Source of the DNA: Actinomycetes bacterium
GTDB lineage: Bacteria; Actinomycetota; Actinomycetes; Actinomycetales; Demequinaceae
Direction of reading: 5' to 3'
Assembly: GCA_023428185.1 (NCBI GenBank)
Contig: JAEYYZ010000189.1
Coordinates: 1 to 8,318 of the forward strand
DNA length: 8,318 nt
The notes beneath the pieces were generated by a model, which did not search any database, was not told where the DNA came from, and saw only the letters and a program-made list of their open reading frames with translations. Positions 1-6,560 of this stretch are shown here, piece after piece. The position numbers and the translations under genes are program-made. How positions within the stretch are numbered: the first letter of the stretch is position 1; each line of letters starts with the position of its first letter.

Positions 1-14
1 CGCGCGCACGTCAC

Positions 15-20
15 TACGAT
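15..20 (+). promoter_or_regulatory. Possible -10 element of the GGDEF-EAL gene
   Basis: TACGAT fits the actinobacterial TANNNT -10 pattern. It would place a transcript start near position 27 and leave a leader of about 40 bases containing the ribosome binding site at 52-60. The -35 region would fall at or beyond the window edge, so it cannot be judged. This is inferred from pattern and spacing only. Confidence 0.3.
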
Positions 21-51
21 GAAAGAGCAAGCCGTAAGCAACTTCGTGACC

Positions 52-60
52 GGAGAAGGG
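52..60 (+). promoter_or_regulatory. Shine-Dalgarno site of the GGDEF-EAL gene
   Basis: GGAGAAGGG lies 7 bases before the ATG at 68. It supports that start. In the same frame, stops at 20-22, 35-37 and 47-49 rule out any longer N-terminus. This is one of only two genes in the window with a convincing ribosome binding site. Confidence 0.7.
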
Positions 61-67
61 TACAAAG

Positions 68-3000
68 ATGGCCCGCCCGCTGACCGCGTTGGTTTTGACT
101 CCCAGCCTTGGCTATGACTTTTTCACGGACGTCCTGACAGGTGTTGCCAGGGAGATTGTGGCAGCGGACGGCCGCCTCGTCGTCGTAGAAACTCTGCAGG
201 AGTTTGCGCCCAGGGATCAAGCCGGCGAGCAAGGCGACTTTGACCTTCCTGTGGCATGGTCGCAGGTAGATGGCGTCATTTCACTCACTACTGCGGTGGG
301 TGAGGAGTACTTGCGCAACCTTCATGAGGCCAACAAGCCCGTGGTGCTCCTATCCAGCACGCAAATGGAGGACTTCCACGCTCCAGTGGCGCGTCCCGAC
401 AACTACCTGGGCGGCGTGGCTGCCACGGAACACCTCCTCGCCCACGGCCATACGAGCATCGGCTTTGTAGGGAACCTGGGCCAGCGGGACATCCGCGACC
501 GGTACGACGCCTTCCGAAAGACCTTGGAGCAACACGGCCACACCATGGCAGCCGGGCACCTCTTTGAGTCTCCAGAGAATGGTGAGACCGGAGGGGCCAT
601 CGCCGCCCGCGGCATCATCGACTCCCCGCACCGCCCCACCGCACTGGTGGTGGCCACCGATCGCAACGCGCTGGGCCTCATTGAGGCGCTCCACGGAGCA
701 GGCCTTGAGGTACCGCGCGACATCGCCGTGGTCGCTTACGACAACATGGCGGGCGCCACCTTCAGCACTCCACCGCTCACCACCATTGACGCTCGCTTTG
801 ACGAGGTAGGCGCCCTAGCGAGCCGCCTGCTCATCTCCGCCATCCGTGGCGAAACGCCAGCCAACGAGACCTTCATGCCCAACCTCGCCGCACTGGTTTT
901 GCGGGAATCGTGCGGTTGCACGGCCGATGCCACGGTCACCAGCGAGGGCATGGGCAACCTGCCTGCCGAAGGCGACGCAGACCCCTTGCGGTCACGATTG
1001 CAGGACGTACTGGAACGCCCCCTCCTCACCGGTGCGGCAGAGGTTGATGTTCGCACGCACGCGGCCGTGCAAGAACTCGTCACCGATGCAATCGGCTTGG
1101 TCACACGGCAAGAGGCCATTTCCAACGCGGAGGCCCAGGCGCTCACCAACCGCTTGTGGAACCTCACAAGCCGAGCGGACACTATCCGCCGGTTCTCAGA
1201 CGCCCTCATGGACTACGCCCGCGCCCATGCCGCCACAGCAGAGGGCGATGCCTCAACGTCGGTAACCATACCGTCGCGACTTGCGGCCGCCCTGTGGCGT
1301 GCTCAAGCCGGCTCCGCCATTCACCAAGTGGAGCGCAACGACAACGCGATCATCGAGCAGTACGTGGTGGATGCGGGGCTGCTGGACACCGCAGGTGGAG
1401 ACCCTCGTGACTTGCTGTGGCTCAGCGGTACCAGCGTCAAAGCCGCCGCTTTGGCGTTGTGGGAGGGTGAGGCTGAATCGGGAGTGCTGCGGGTAGTGGG
1501 GGAGTACGACGCCTACGGGCGCGATCTCCATCTCATTGACGCCACCATGCCCGCCCAGGACTTCCCGCCCCAAGTGCTCACGGCCAGGGCATCGGCTACT
1601 GACCGTGAAATCACCGTGGTAGTGCCGGTCAGCACTCGAGACCATGACTGGGGCTTGTTGGCCCTTGTCGCGGACCTGGACTCCACCACAGCCCGCGAGA
1701 CCTTCCAGCACTGGGCAGCCTTGTTGTGCGCCGCACTGCAGTCCCAACGGCGCCAAGACGAGCTCCGCCGCACCGCACTGTTTGACTCCCTCACGGACCT
1801 GCCCAACCGGCAGCTCTTTGTGCAGCAACTTGAGCAGGCAATAGCACGCTGGAAGCGTGACGGAACTGCGTACTCGGTGCTGTTCCTCGACCTTGACGGT
1901 TTCAAACTCATCAACGACTCGCTTGGACACCAGATGGGCGACAGGGTGCTCAAGACCGTGGGCGCAGAGATTGCGCACCAATTGCGTGGAGTGGACACCG
2001 CGGCCCGCTTTGGCGGCGATGAGTTTGTGATCCTGCTCGCGGACACCGAGCCGGGCCGTGCCATGGTGGCCGCTCAACGAATTCAGGCCGCACTGGGCCA
2101 AGTGCGCAACTTTGACGGCCACGAGATTGAGACCCGCGCGTCCATTGGTATTGCCTCAAGCGCTGTGGGTTACACCTCTGCTGAGGACGTCTTGCGGGAC
2201 GCCGATGCCGCGATGTACCGGGCCAAGGCCGCGGAGCCGGGAAGCGTGGCCTACTTTGACGCACCCATGCACGACAGCGCCCGACGCCGCGCAGCCTTGG
2301 CCCGGGAAGTACTCAAAGGCCTGCAAAGCAAAGAGTTCGAAGTGCACTACCAACCCATCGTCAATCTCGCCACGGGGCGAGCGGACCGATTCGAGTCCTT
2401 GGTGCGGTGGAACCACCCGGAGCGCGGGTTGATTGAACCCGACGCCTTCCTCGCCGATATTGAGGAGACCTCACTCATTGTGCAGTTGGGACATTGGGTG
2501 CTCAACGAAGTGTGCCGCCAGTTAGCGCAGTGGGGTACCAGCGTGGCCAACGTCAGCGTCAACATCTCGGACAAGGAGTTCTGGAGCCAGGACTTGCTCT
2601 CGCACGTGCTTGCCACGCTGCAACGCCACCATCTCACGCCCGACGTTCTCACCTTGGAGATCACTGAGGGAGTGCTGATGCGCAGGCCTGAGATGGCGCT
2701 ACGAATCATGCACAAGCTCCACGAGGCAGGCTTGCGCCTCCACATCGATGACTTCGGAACGGGCTACTCCTCCTTGGAAACCCTGCACCGATTCCCGGTA
2801 GAGGCCTTCAAGATTGACAGGTCCTTTATTCAGAGCCTCTCCGGCGAGGACAACAGCGCCGAACTCATCTCATCCCTGGTAAAACTGGGCAAGGCACTCG
2901 GCCTCTCCGTGCTCGCGGAGGGTGTAGAGACGGAAGAGCAACGCTCCTTCCTGGAAGAACTAGGTTGCGTCACCGGCCAAGGATTCCTGTTTATGCCGCC

Positions 3001-3070
3001 AGTGACCGGCGACAAGGTGGCAGAACTACTGGGCCGCCCGCTCAATGATCACGGGGACGCTGTCAGCTAA
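68..3070 (+). CDS. LacI-type sensor / GGDEF / EAL cyclic-di-GMP protein
   Basis: Predicted cytoplasmic protein of 1000 residues that makes and/or degrades cyclic-di-GMP in response to a small ligand. Residues 1-280 resemble the periplasmic-binding-like effector domain of LacI/GalR regulators (TDRNALG around D198, YDN at 224-226, PPLTTID after it), with no helix-turn-helix and no signal peptide. They end in an SCGC motif (C282, C284). Residues about 290-435 look helical and about 440-560 look GAF-like. The GGDEF domain (about 570-735) has DSLTDLPNR from 573, D608/D610, GGDEF at 649-653 and an inhibitory-site RxxD at 640-643, exactly five residues upstream. The EAL domain (about 745-990) has E776 (written ESL), D894/D895, K915 and the usual Asn, Glu and Gln positions, so both activities look possible. 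The gene stands alone, convergent with the DUF5703 gene; TAA is followed directly by TAG. The ligand is unknown. Confidence 0.93.
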   Translation: MARPLTALVLTPSLGYDFFTDVLTGVAREIVAADGRLVVVETLQEFAPRDQAGEQGDFDLPVAWSQVDGVISLTTAVGEEYLRNLHEANKPVVLLSSTQMEDFHAPVARPDNYLGGVAATEHLLAHGHTSIGFVGNLGQRDIRDRYDAFRKTLEQHGHTMAAGHLFESPENGETGGAIAARGIIDSPHRPTALVVATDRNALGLIEALHGAGLEVPRDIAVVAYDNMAGATFSTPPLTTIDARFDEVGALASRLLISAIRGETPANETFMPNLAALVLRESCGCTADATVTSEGMGNLPAEGDADPLRSRLQDVLERPLLTGAAEVDVRTHAAVQELVTDAIGLVTRQEAISNAEAQALTNRLWNLTSRADTIRRFSDALMDYARAHAATAEGDASTSVTIPSRLAAALWRAQAGSAIHQVERNDNAIIEQYVVDAGLLDTAGGDPRDLLWLSGTSVKAAALALWEGEAESGVLRVVGEYDAYGRDLHLIDATMPAQDFPPQVLTARASATDREITVVVPVSTRDHDWGLLALVADLDSTTARETFQHWAALLCAALQSQRRQDELRRTALFDSLTDLPNRQLFVQQLEQAIARWKRDGTAYSVLFLDLDGFKLINDSLGHQMGDRVLKTVGAEIAHQLRGVDTAARFGGDEFVILLADTEPGRAMVAAQRIQAALGQVRNFDGHEIETRASIGIASSAVGYTSAEDVLRDADAAMYRAKAAEPGSVAYFDAPMHDSARRRAALAREVLKGLQSKEFEVHYQPIVNLATGRADRFESLVRWNHPERGLIEPDAFLADIEETSLIVQLGHWVLNEVCRQLAQWGTSVANVSVNISDKEFWSQDLLSHVLATLQRHHLTPDVLTLEITEGVLMRRPEMALRIMHKLHEAGLRLHIDDFGTGYSSLETLHRFPVEAFKIDRSFIQSLSGEDNSAELISSLVKLGKALGLSVLAEGVETEEQRSFLEELGCVTGQGFLFMPPVTGDKVAELLGRPLNDHGDAVS

Positions 3071-3090
3071 TAGCCCTAGGCGACCCGGCT

Positions 3091-3357
3091 CTACCGCGCG
3101 GGCGCCACATCCGTGCGCACCACACGAATGCGCCTGCGCCGCAACCACACGCGTCGAGCGCCCCCAATGAACGTCACCGACCGCGCCAACTCCCACGAGC
3201 CGTACTCGGCCTGCTCAGTGAGTAAAGCCAAGGCATCGGCGCGGGCAACATGGCGCGGCAAATCAACCACCCGCCACTCAAACTGGGACCCCCGCGCACC
3301 CTTGTCGAGCCGCGGCGCAATGCGGTGTCCGGTACTCGCGAATGAGTTTTCCCTCAT
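3091..3357 (-). CDS. DUF5703 family small basic protein
   Basis: An 88-residue protein. The core from about residue 26 (FEWRVVDLPRHVAR, then TEQAEYGSWELAR, then RRVWLRRRRIRVVR) matches my memory of DUF5703, a short actinobacterial family of unknown function; typical members are about 60-70 residues, so this one has a longer N-terminus. By my count it has 17 Arg and 1 Lys against 9 acidic residues, and the Arg-rich C-terminal stretch could bind nucleic acid or an acidic partner, though that is inference. I chose the ATG at 3357 because GGAGG lies four bases upstream on the minus strand; a longer reading to 3456 would run through the divergent gene. It faces the very acidic protein across 42 bp and converges with the GGDEF-EAL gene across 20 bp. 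Confidence 0.8.
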   Translation of the reverse strand: MRENSFASTGHRIAPRLDKGARGSQFEWRVVDLPRHVARADALALLTEQAEYGSWELARSVTFIGGARRVWLRRRRIRVVRTDVAPAR

Positions 3358-3361
3358 AGGC

Positions 3362-3366
3362 CCTCC
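3362..3366 (-). promoter_or_regulatory. Shine-Dalgarno site of the DUF5703 gene
   Basis: GGAGG on the minus strand, within AAAGGGAGGG, lies four bases before the ATG at 3357. It decides the start of this gene against the longer open frame. Confidence 0.7.
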
Positions 3367-3386
3367 CTTTTCCTTGGCTGCACGGG

Positions 3387-3392
3387 TAACGT
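3387..3392 (+). promoter_or_regulatory. Probable -10 element, leaderless start of the acidic-protein gene
   Basis: TAACGT is followed by seven bases and then the ATG at 3400, which puts the expected transcript start at or next to the A of the start codon. No good Shine-Dalgarno sequence precedes the ATG. The same arrangement recurs at six other genes in the window. No -35 match is evident. Confidence 0.45.
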
Positions 3393-3396
3393 CATA
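3391..3396 (-). promoter_or_regulatory. Possible -10 element of the DUF5703 gene
   Basis: TATGAC on the minus strand is a two-mismatch relative of TATAAT. It would start transcription near 3384 and give a leader of about 27 bases carrying the GGAGG site. It overlaps the opposing -10 candidate at 3387-3392 by two bases. The match is weak because it lacks the final T. Confidence 0.28.
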
Positions 3397-3399
3397 GGC

Positions 3400-3729
3400 A
3401 TGAGCGCACAAGCACGTGAAGCCCTGCGGCACCTCAACGCAGCACTCGAAGCCCATTTGGAGGCCGTCGAGTCCCGCCGTAGTGCCACCGATGCTGCAGT
3501 GGATGATGCGTTCGATGCTGTTGCTGAATCATTTGAACGATACGAAGACATTCTTGATTCCGAATACGGCGAGGCGTTGCCTCTCATGCTGGACGAGGAG
3601 ATCGCCGAAGGCCTGGACGAGATCGATGACGGTGCGGACGAAGAACTCGACGACACCGACCTTGACCCGCACGCCGTGGAAGACGAAGACGAACTGGACG
3701 ACGACCTCGACGAGTTTGACCTCAGGTAG
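3400..3729 (+). CDS. Small, lysine-free, very acidic protein
   Basis: A 109-residue protein of unknown function. By my count it has 22 Asp and 19 Glu against 6 Arg and no Lys, for a net charge of roughly -35. Residues 1-60 look like two amphipathic helices (AREALRHLNAALEAHLEAV, then DDAFDAVAESFERYEDIL); residues about 63-109 are an Asp/Glu-rich tail, probably disordered. Similar short acidic proteins in Micrococcales are sometimes labelled 'primosomal protein' in databases, as I recall; nothing here supports a primosome role. It is not Pup, because it ends in DLR rather than a C-terminal GGE/GGQ. The start follows a TAACGT hexamer at leaderless spacing. It diverges from the basic DUF5703 gene and converges with the aldo/keto reductase gene across 16 bp. 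Coding is supported by the tight fit between neighbours and by family resemblance. Confidence 0.82.
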   Translation: MSAQAREALRHLNAALEAHLEAVESRRSATDAAVDDAFDAVAESFERYEDILDSEYGEALPLMLDEEIAEGLDEIDDGADEELDDTDLDPHAVEDEDELDDDLDEFDLR

Positions 3730-3745
3730 TGCCCGCCAGCGCGTG

Positions 3746-4714
3746 TCATGACAGCCGCCGCTCCGGGTAACCCAAGGCAGGGGCGGTCACTTCATCCAAC
3801 GCGGCCCTAATCGCCGCCGGAAGCTCCAGTGCCTCGGCCTCTAGCGAGGCCTCAAGTTGCTCCGCAGTGCGCGCTCCCACTACCGCCGTTGCCACCCCGG
3901 GCGCGTCCCGCACCCACGCGAGCGCCACTTCCAAAGGTGTCCGGCCCAGGCCTGCGGCGGCGGTAGTGACCGCGTCCACCACGGCCGACGCTCGCTCCGT
4001 GAGGTACGGCTCCACAAACCCAGCCAAATGGTCCGAAGCCGCCCTGGAATCAGCAGGAATCGACGCCCGGTACTTACCTGTAAGAACGCCGCGGCCCAGT
4101 GGTGACCACGCCATCACACCCAGACCAAGTGCCTTGGCCGCGGGAAGCACTTCACGCTCGATACCCCGTTCTAGCAGGGAATACTCACATTGCACTGCCG
4201 CAAGCCCAGGTCGCGGCCGCGCCAACTCAGCAGCCCATGCCGTAGCCCACCCCGGAAAATTGGAGACACCTACATACCGGGCGCGGCCCGAGTTCACGGC
4301 AATTTCCAACGCGTGCACGGTCTCATCAAGTGGAGTCGAGGCATCCAATGCGTGAACGAGCCACACATCCACGTAATCCGTGCCCAACCGGTGGAGCGAC
4401 GCGTCAAGCGCACTCAACAACCCATCGCGAGAGCCGTCCACCACTCCGCCCTCCGCAGTGCGCCTCACGCCCGCCTTGGTGCAGATCTGGATATCCCCTC
4501 TGGTGAAAGTCCCGCCCAGCAAGGACCCAATGAGAGACTCAGCCCCACCGTCGGCGTAGGCGGCCGCAGTATCTACCAGCGTGCCACCGGCATCCAGGAA
4601 GGCATCAAACTGGGCGCCCGCTTCGTCGGCGCTGGTATCCCTGGACCACGTCATGGTGCCCAAAGCCAGCCGCGAAACCTCAAGTCCGCTGTGTCCCATC
4701 CGCCTGCGCTGCAT
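3746..4714 (-). CDS. Aldo/keto reductase
   Basis: A 322-residue NAD(P)H-dependent oxidoreductase of the aldo/keto reductase superfamily, a cytoplasmic TIM barrel that reduces carbonyls to alcohols; the substrate cannot be told from sequence. The catalytic tetrad is visible: D48 (in LVDTAAAY), Y53, K80 (in ICTKAG) and H121 (in WLVHALD). Further family signatures are GVSNFPGW, the cofactor loop SPLGRGVLTGKY and VVGARTAEQLE near the C-terminus. Length is normal. I chose the ATG at 4714, giving the typical opening MQRRRMGHSGLEVSRL; the frame stays open to 5149 but only as a shadow of uppP. A TAGCGT hexamer seven bases before this ATG fits a leaderless transcript; AAGGA lies one base upstream, too close for a standard ribosome binding site. 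It is divergent from uppP and convergent with the acidic-protein gene. Confidence 0.93.
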   Translation of the reverse strand: MQRRRMGHSGLEVSRLALGTMTWSRDTSADEAGAQFDAFLDAGGTLVDTAAAYADGGAESLIGSLLGGTFTRGDIQICTKAGVRRTAEGGVVDGSRDGLLSALDASLHRLGTDYVDVWLVHALDASTPLDETVHALEIAVNSGRARYVGVSNFPGWATAWAAELARPRPGLAAVQCEYSLLERGIEREVLPAAKALGLGVMAWSPLGRGVLTGKYRASIPADSRAASDHLAGFVEPYLTERASAVVDAVTTAAAGLGRTPLEVALAWVRDAPGVATAVVGARTAEQLEASLEAEALELPAAIRAALDEVTAPALGYPERRLS

Positions 4715-4721
4715 GTCCTTG

Positions 4722-4727
4722 ACGCTA
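4722..4727 (-). promoter_or_regulatory. Probable -10 element, leaderless start of the aldo/keto reductase gene
   Basis: TAGCGT on the minus strand is followed by seven bases and then the ATG at 4714. It supports that start over the in-frame ATG at 4699. No -35 match is evident. Confidence 0.48.
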
Positions 4728-4766
4728 CCCAAGGCCTGGCGTGCACGGACGGCGGCGCGCGGAAAG

Positions 4767-4772
4767 TAGGGT
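4767..4772 (+). promoter_or_regulatory. Probable -10 element, leaderless start of uppP
   Basis: TAGGGT is followed by six bases and then the ATG at 4779. The intervening GGCGGA abuts the start and is too close to be a good ribosome binding site. This favours a leaderless mRNA, although weak Shine-Dalgarno use cannot be excluded. Confidence 0.48.
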
Positions 4773-4778
4773 GGCGGA

Positions 4779-5639
4779 ATGACATGGTGGGAAGCGGTGG
4801 TGCTGGGCATCATCCAAGGCGTCACAGAGTTTCTGCCCATTTCCTCGAGCGCGCACATCCGCGTGATCGGGCCGCTATTGCCCAGTGGGGGTGACCCAGG
4901 AGCCGCGTTCACTGCGGTAATCCAAATAGGTACCGAGGCGGCAGTGCTGGTGTACTTCTGGAAAGACATCGTGCGCATTGTGGGGGAGTGGTTCCGTGCG
5001 CTGGGCGGCCGGGATGGCAGCGGCTGGCGCGATCGCATGGGTGCCCACAGCGCAGATGCCAGGATGGGTTGGTTCGTGATCCTGGGTTCAGTGCCCATTG
5101 TGGTGCTGGGCGTGATCTTCAAAGACTCCATTGAGACGGCGCTGCGCAACCTCTACCTCACCGCGATAGTGCTGGCCGTGTTTGGCCTGGTACTGGGATG
5201 GGCGGATCGTGTGGGCGCCAAACAGCGCGAACTACGTGACTTGCGTGCGCGCGACGTTGCCGTGCTGGGCTTCGCTCAAGCGGCGGCACTCATTCCGGGT
5301 GTGTCCCGCTCAGGCGGCACCATCTCTGCGGGACTGTTCTTGGGGCTCACACGCGAGGCTGCCGCGCGGTTCTCTTTCCTGCTGGCCATTCCAGCCGTGC
5401 TCGGATCAGGGTTCTTTGAGTTAGCCACCGAATGGCATGAGCTCACGGCTCCCCACGGGCCCGGGCTCGCGGCAACGGTGATTGCCGCCGTGGTGGCGTT
5501 TGGTGTGGGCTACGTGGTGATCGTGTGGTTCTTGAGGTTGCTCAAGAGCGGTTCGTACGTGCCGTTTGTGGTGTACCGCGTGGCGTTCGCTGGCCTCATC
5601 ATTGGTCTCCTGGCCGCAGGGGCGCTGAGCGCGACCTAA
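4779..5639 (+). CDS. uppP: Undecaprenyl-diphosphatase (UppP/BacA family)
   Basis: A 286-residue integral membrane phosphatase. The family converts undecaprenyl diphosphate to undecaprenyl phosphate, recycling the lipid carrier for peptidoglycan and other envelope polymers; overproduction gives bacitracin resistance. The first family motif reads QGVTEFLPISSSAH, with Q13, E17 and H26 in catalytic or essential positions. The second is PGVSRSGGT at residues 173-181, with S176 and R177. ARFSFLLAIPAVLGSG and a hydrophobic C-terminus follow; I estimate seven or eight membrane segments. Length fits the usual 265-290 residues. The ATG at 4779 gives the expected short hydrophobic start before the first motif. 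It diverges from the aldo/keto reductase gene across 64 bp and converges with the PAC2 gene across 33 bp. Confidence 0.96.
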   Translation: MTWWEAVVLGIIQGVTEFLPISSSAHIRVIGPLLPSGGDPGAAFTAVIQIGTEAAVLVYFWKDIVRIVGEWFRALGGRDGSGWRDRMGAHSADARMGWFVILGSVPIVVLGVIFKDSIETALRNLYLTAIVLAVFGLVLGWADRVGAKQRELRDLRARDVAVLGFAQAAALIPGVSRSGGTISAGLFLGLTREAAARFSFLLAIPAVLGSGFFELATEWHELTAPHGPGLAATVIAAVVAFGVGYVVIVWFLRLLKSGSYVPFVVYRVAFAGLIIGLLAAGALSAT

Positions 5640-5672
5640 CGAGCACGCGCTCTCGGGACCACCGCGCAGCGA

Positions 5673-6536
5673 CTAACGGCCCGGAGTCCCGCCATCGCGG
5701 CGGCGCAAGAACTGCTCAAACTCAGCCGCGATGGCATCGCCTGAAGCCTCAGGCAGGCTGGTCTCATCCATGAGCGCTTCAAGTTGACGCACATGGGCGG
5801 CAACTTCGTCGTCTTCTTCAGCGAGTTCGTCGGCGCCGCGCTGCCAAGCCTCTGACTCGTACGGCAAGTCGCCCAGTTCCACTGGCTCGCCAATGAACCG
5901 CTCAATTTGCGACAGCAACGCGAGCGTGCCCTTAGGGCTAGGTGGATGAGCCACGTAATGCGGGATCCCCACCCACATGGACAGCACGGTGATGCCGCGC
6001 GCTTGCGCCTCATGGGCGAGCACGCCCACTATTCCGGTGGGACCTTCGTAATCGGAGCGGTCCAAGCCAAATAGGCGCCGCGTAGCCGCGTCCTCGGATG
6101 TCACAAAGGTGGGCAGTGGGCGGGTATGCGGCACGTCCACCAGCAGTGCGCCGCACGTGATGAGCGTGGACACTTCAAGGTCTTCAGCCAGGTCAAGGAC
6201 TTCAGCGGTGAACTGCCGCCACCGCATGGAGGGTTCAATTCCGCGCACCAACGAGATGCGACGCTCACGTGTGAACGGCCCAGCCGCGGTGGACACTACG
6301 GTTCCCGGCCAGGTAATGATGCGGTCGCCGTCCGGGACCCTGGAAATCACGGGCCTGCTCACCTGGAAGTCGTGATAATCCTCAGGGTCAATGGTCGAGT
6401 AGTCCTGTGCGCCCCACGTGTCAGCAAGGTGGTCCACGGCGTTGGACGCGGCCGAACCGGCGTCGTTCCATCCCTCAAAGGCAGCGATCATGATCGATTC
6501 GCTGGCGGCAAGCGAGGAGGCGCTCTGTGGTTCCAT
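5673..6536 (-). CDS. PAC2 family protein
   Basis: A 287-residue cytoplasmic protein of the PAC2 (proteasome assembly chaperone 2) family as found in actinobacteria. Recognition rests on IAAFEGWNDAGSAAS near the N-terminus, a middle stretch with LITCGALLVDVPHTRP, the segment GPTGIVGVLAHEAQARGI and SMWVGIPHYVAHPPSPKGT. The C-terminal third is acidic and helical, with EEDDEVAAHVRQLEALMDE, and ends in an RRRDGG-type tail. Corynebacterial and mycobacterial homologues exist; the biochemical role in bacteria is not established, and a link to the bacterial proteasome is suggested only by homology and neighbourhood. The ATG at 6536 is preceded by TAGGCT at six bases and by no clear Shine-Dalgarno site. 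The gene shares a 24-bp divergent region with the HAD hydrolase gene. Confidence 0.93.
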   Translation of the reverse strand: MEPQSASSLAASESIMIAAFEGWNDAGSAASNAVDHLADTWGAQDYSTIDPEDYHDFQVSRPVISRVPDGDRIITWPGTVVSTAAGPFTRERRISLVRGIEPSMRWRQFTAEVLDLAEDLEVSTLITCGALLVDVPHTRPLPTFVTSEDAATRRLFGLDRSDYEGPTGIVGVLAHEAQARGITVLSMWVGIPHYVAHPPSPKGTLALLSQIERFIGEPVELGDLPYESEAWQRGADELAEEDDEVAAHVRQLEALMDETSLPEASGDAIAAEFEQFLRRRDGGTPGR

Positions 6537-6542
6537 CTGTCC

Positions 6543-6548
6543 AGCCTA
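6543..6548 (-). promoter_or_regulatory. Probable -10 element, leaderless start of the PAC2 gene
   Basis: TAGGCT on the minus strand is followed by six bases and then the ATG at 6536. It shares its TA (6547-6548) with the opposing hexamer for the HAD gene, forming a compact bidirectional promoter candidate. Confidence 0.52.
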
Positions 6549-6552
6549 GACT
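6547..6552 (+). promoter_or_regulatory. Probable -10 element, leaderless start of the HAD hydrolase gene
   Basis: TAGACT is followed by eight bases and then the GTG at 6561. There is no Shine-Dalgarno match in the interval. The spacing is one or two bases longer than for the other leaderless candidates. Its -35 region would lie inside the PAC2 coding sequence. Confidence 0.46.
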
Positions 6553-6560
6553 GAACCGCT

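Noticed and set aside
19..117. Small open frame (32 codons) overlapping the start of the GGDEF-EAL gene, considered as a leader peptide
   Set aside because: It has no ribosome binding site, it overlaps the -10 candidate, and its product has no leader-peptide character.
1253..2122. 289-codon open frame on the minus strand inside the GGDEF-EAL gene
   Set aside because: It lies entirely within a gene with clear sensor and GGDEF motifs. Its translation has no recognisable domain, and long antisense frames are expected in GC-rich sequence.
3075..3083. CCTAGGCGA repeated at 7243-7251, both at convergent gene ends
   Set aside because: Many chance 9-base matches are expected in 8 kb, there is no associated hairpin, and the other two convergent gaps lack it.
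3358..3456. Longer start for the DUF5703 gene
   Set aside because: It would overlap the 5' end of the acidic-protein gene, adds no family sequence, and ignores the GGAGG site just before 3357.
3400..3729. Acidic protein considered as Pup, the prokaryotic ubiquitin-like protein
   Set aside because: It is longer than Pup and lacks the C-terminal Gly-Gly-Glu/Gln. It is acidic and partly disordered, but not otherwise similar.
4715..5149. N-terminal extension of the aldo/keto reductase frame
   Set aside because: The extra 145 residues overlap uppP on the other strand and resemble no family. The family's canonical opening and a -10-like hexamer point to the ATG at 4714.
5640..5656. Hairpin after uppP (GAGC-ACGC-GCTC) as a terminator
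   Set aside because: The stem is only four pairs, with no T-run after it on either strand. The other three convergent gaps show nothing better, so no intrinsic terminator is called.
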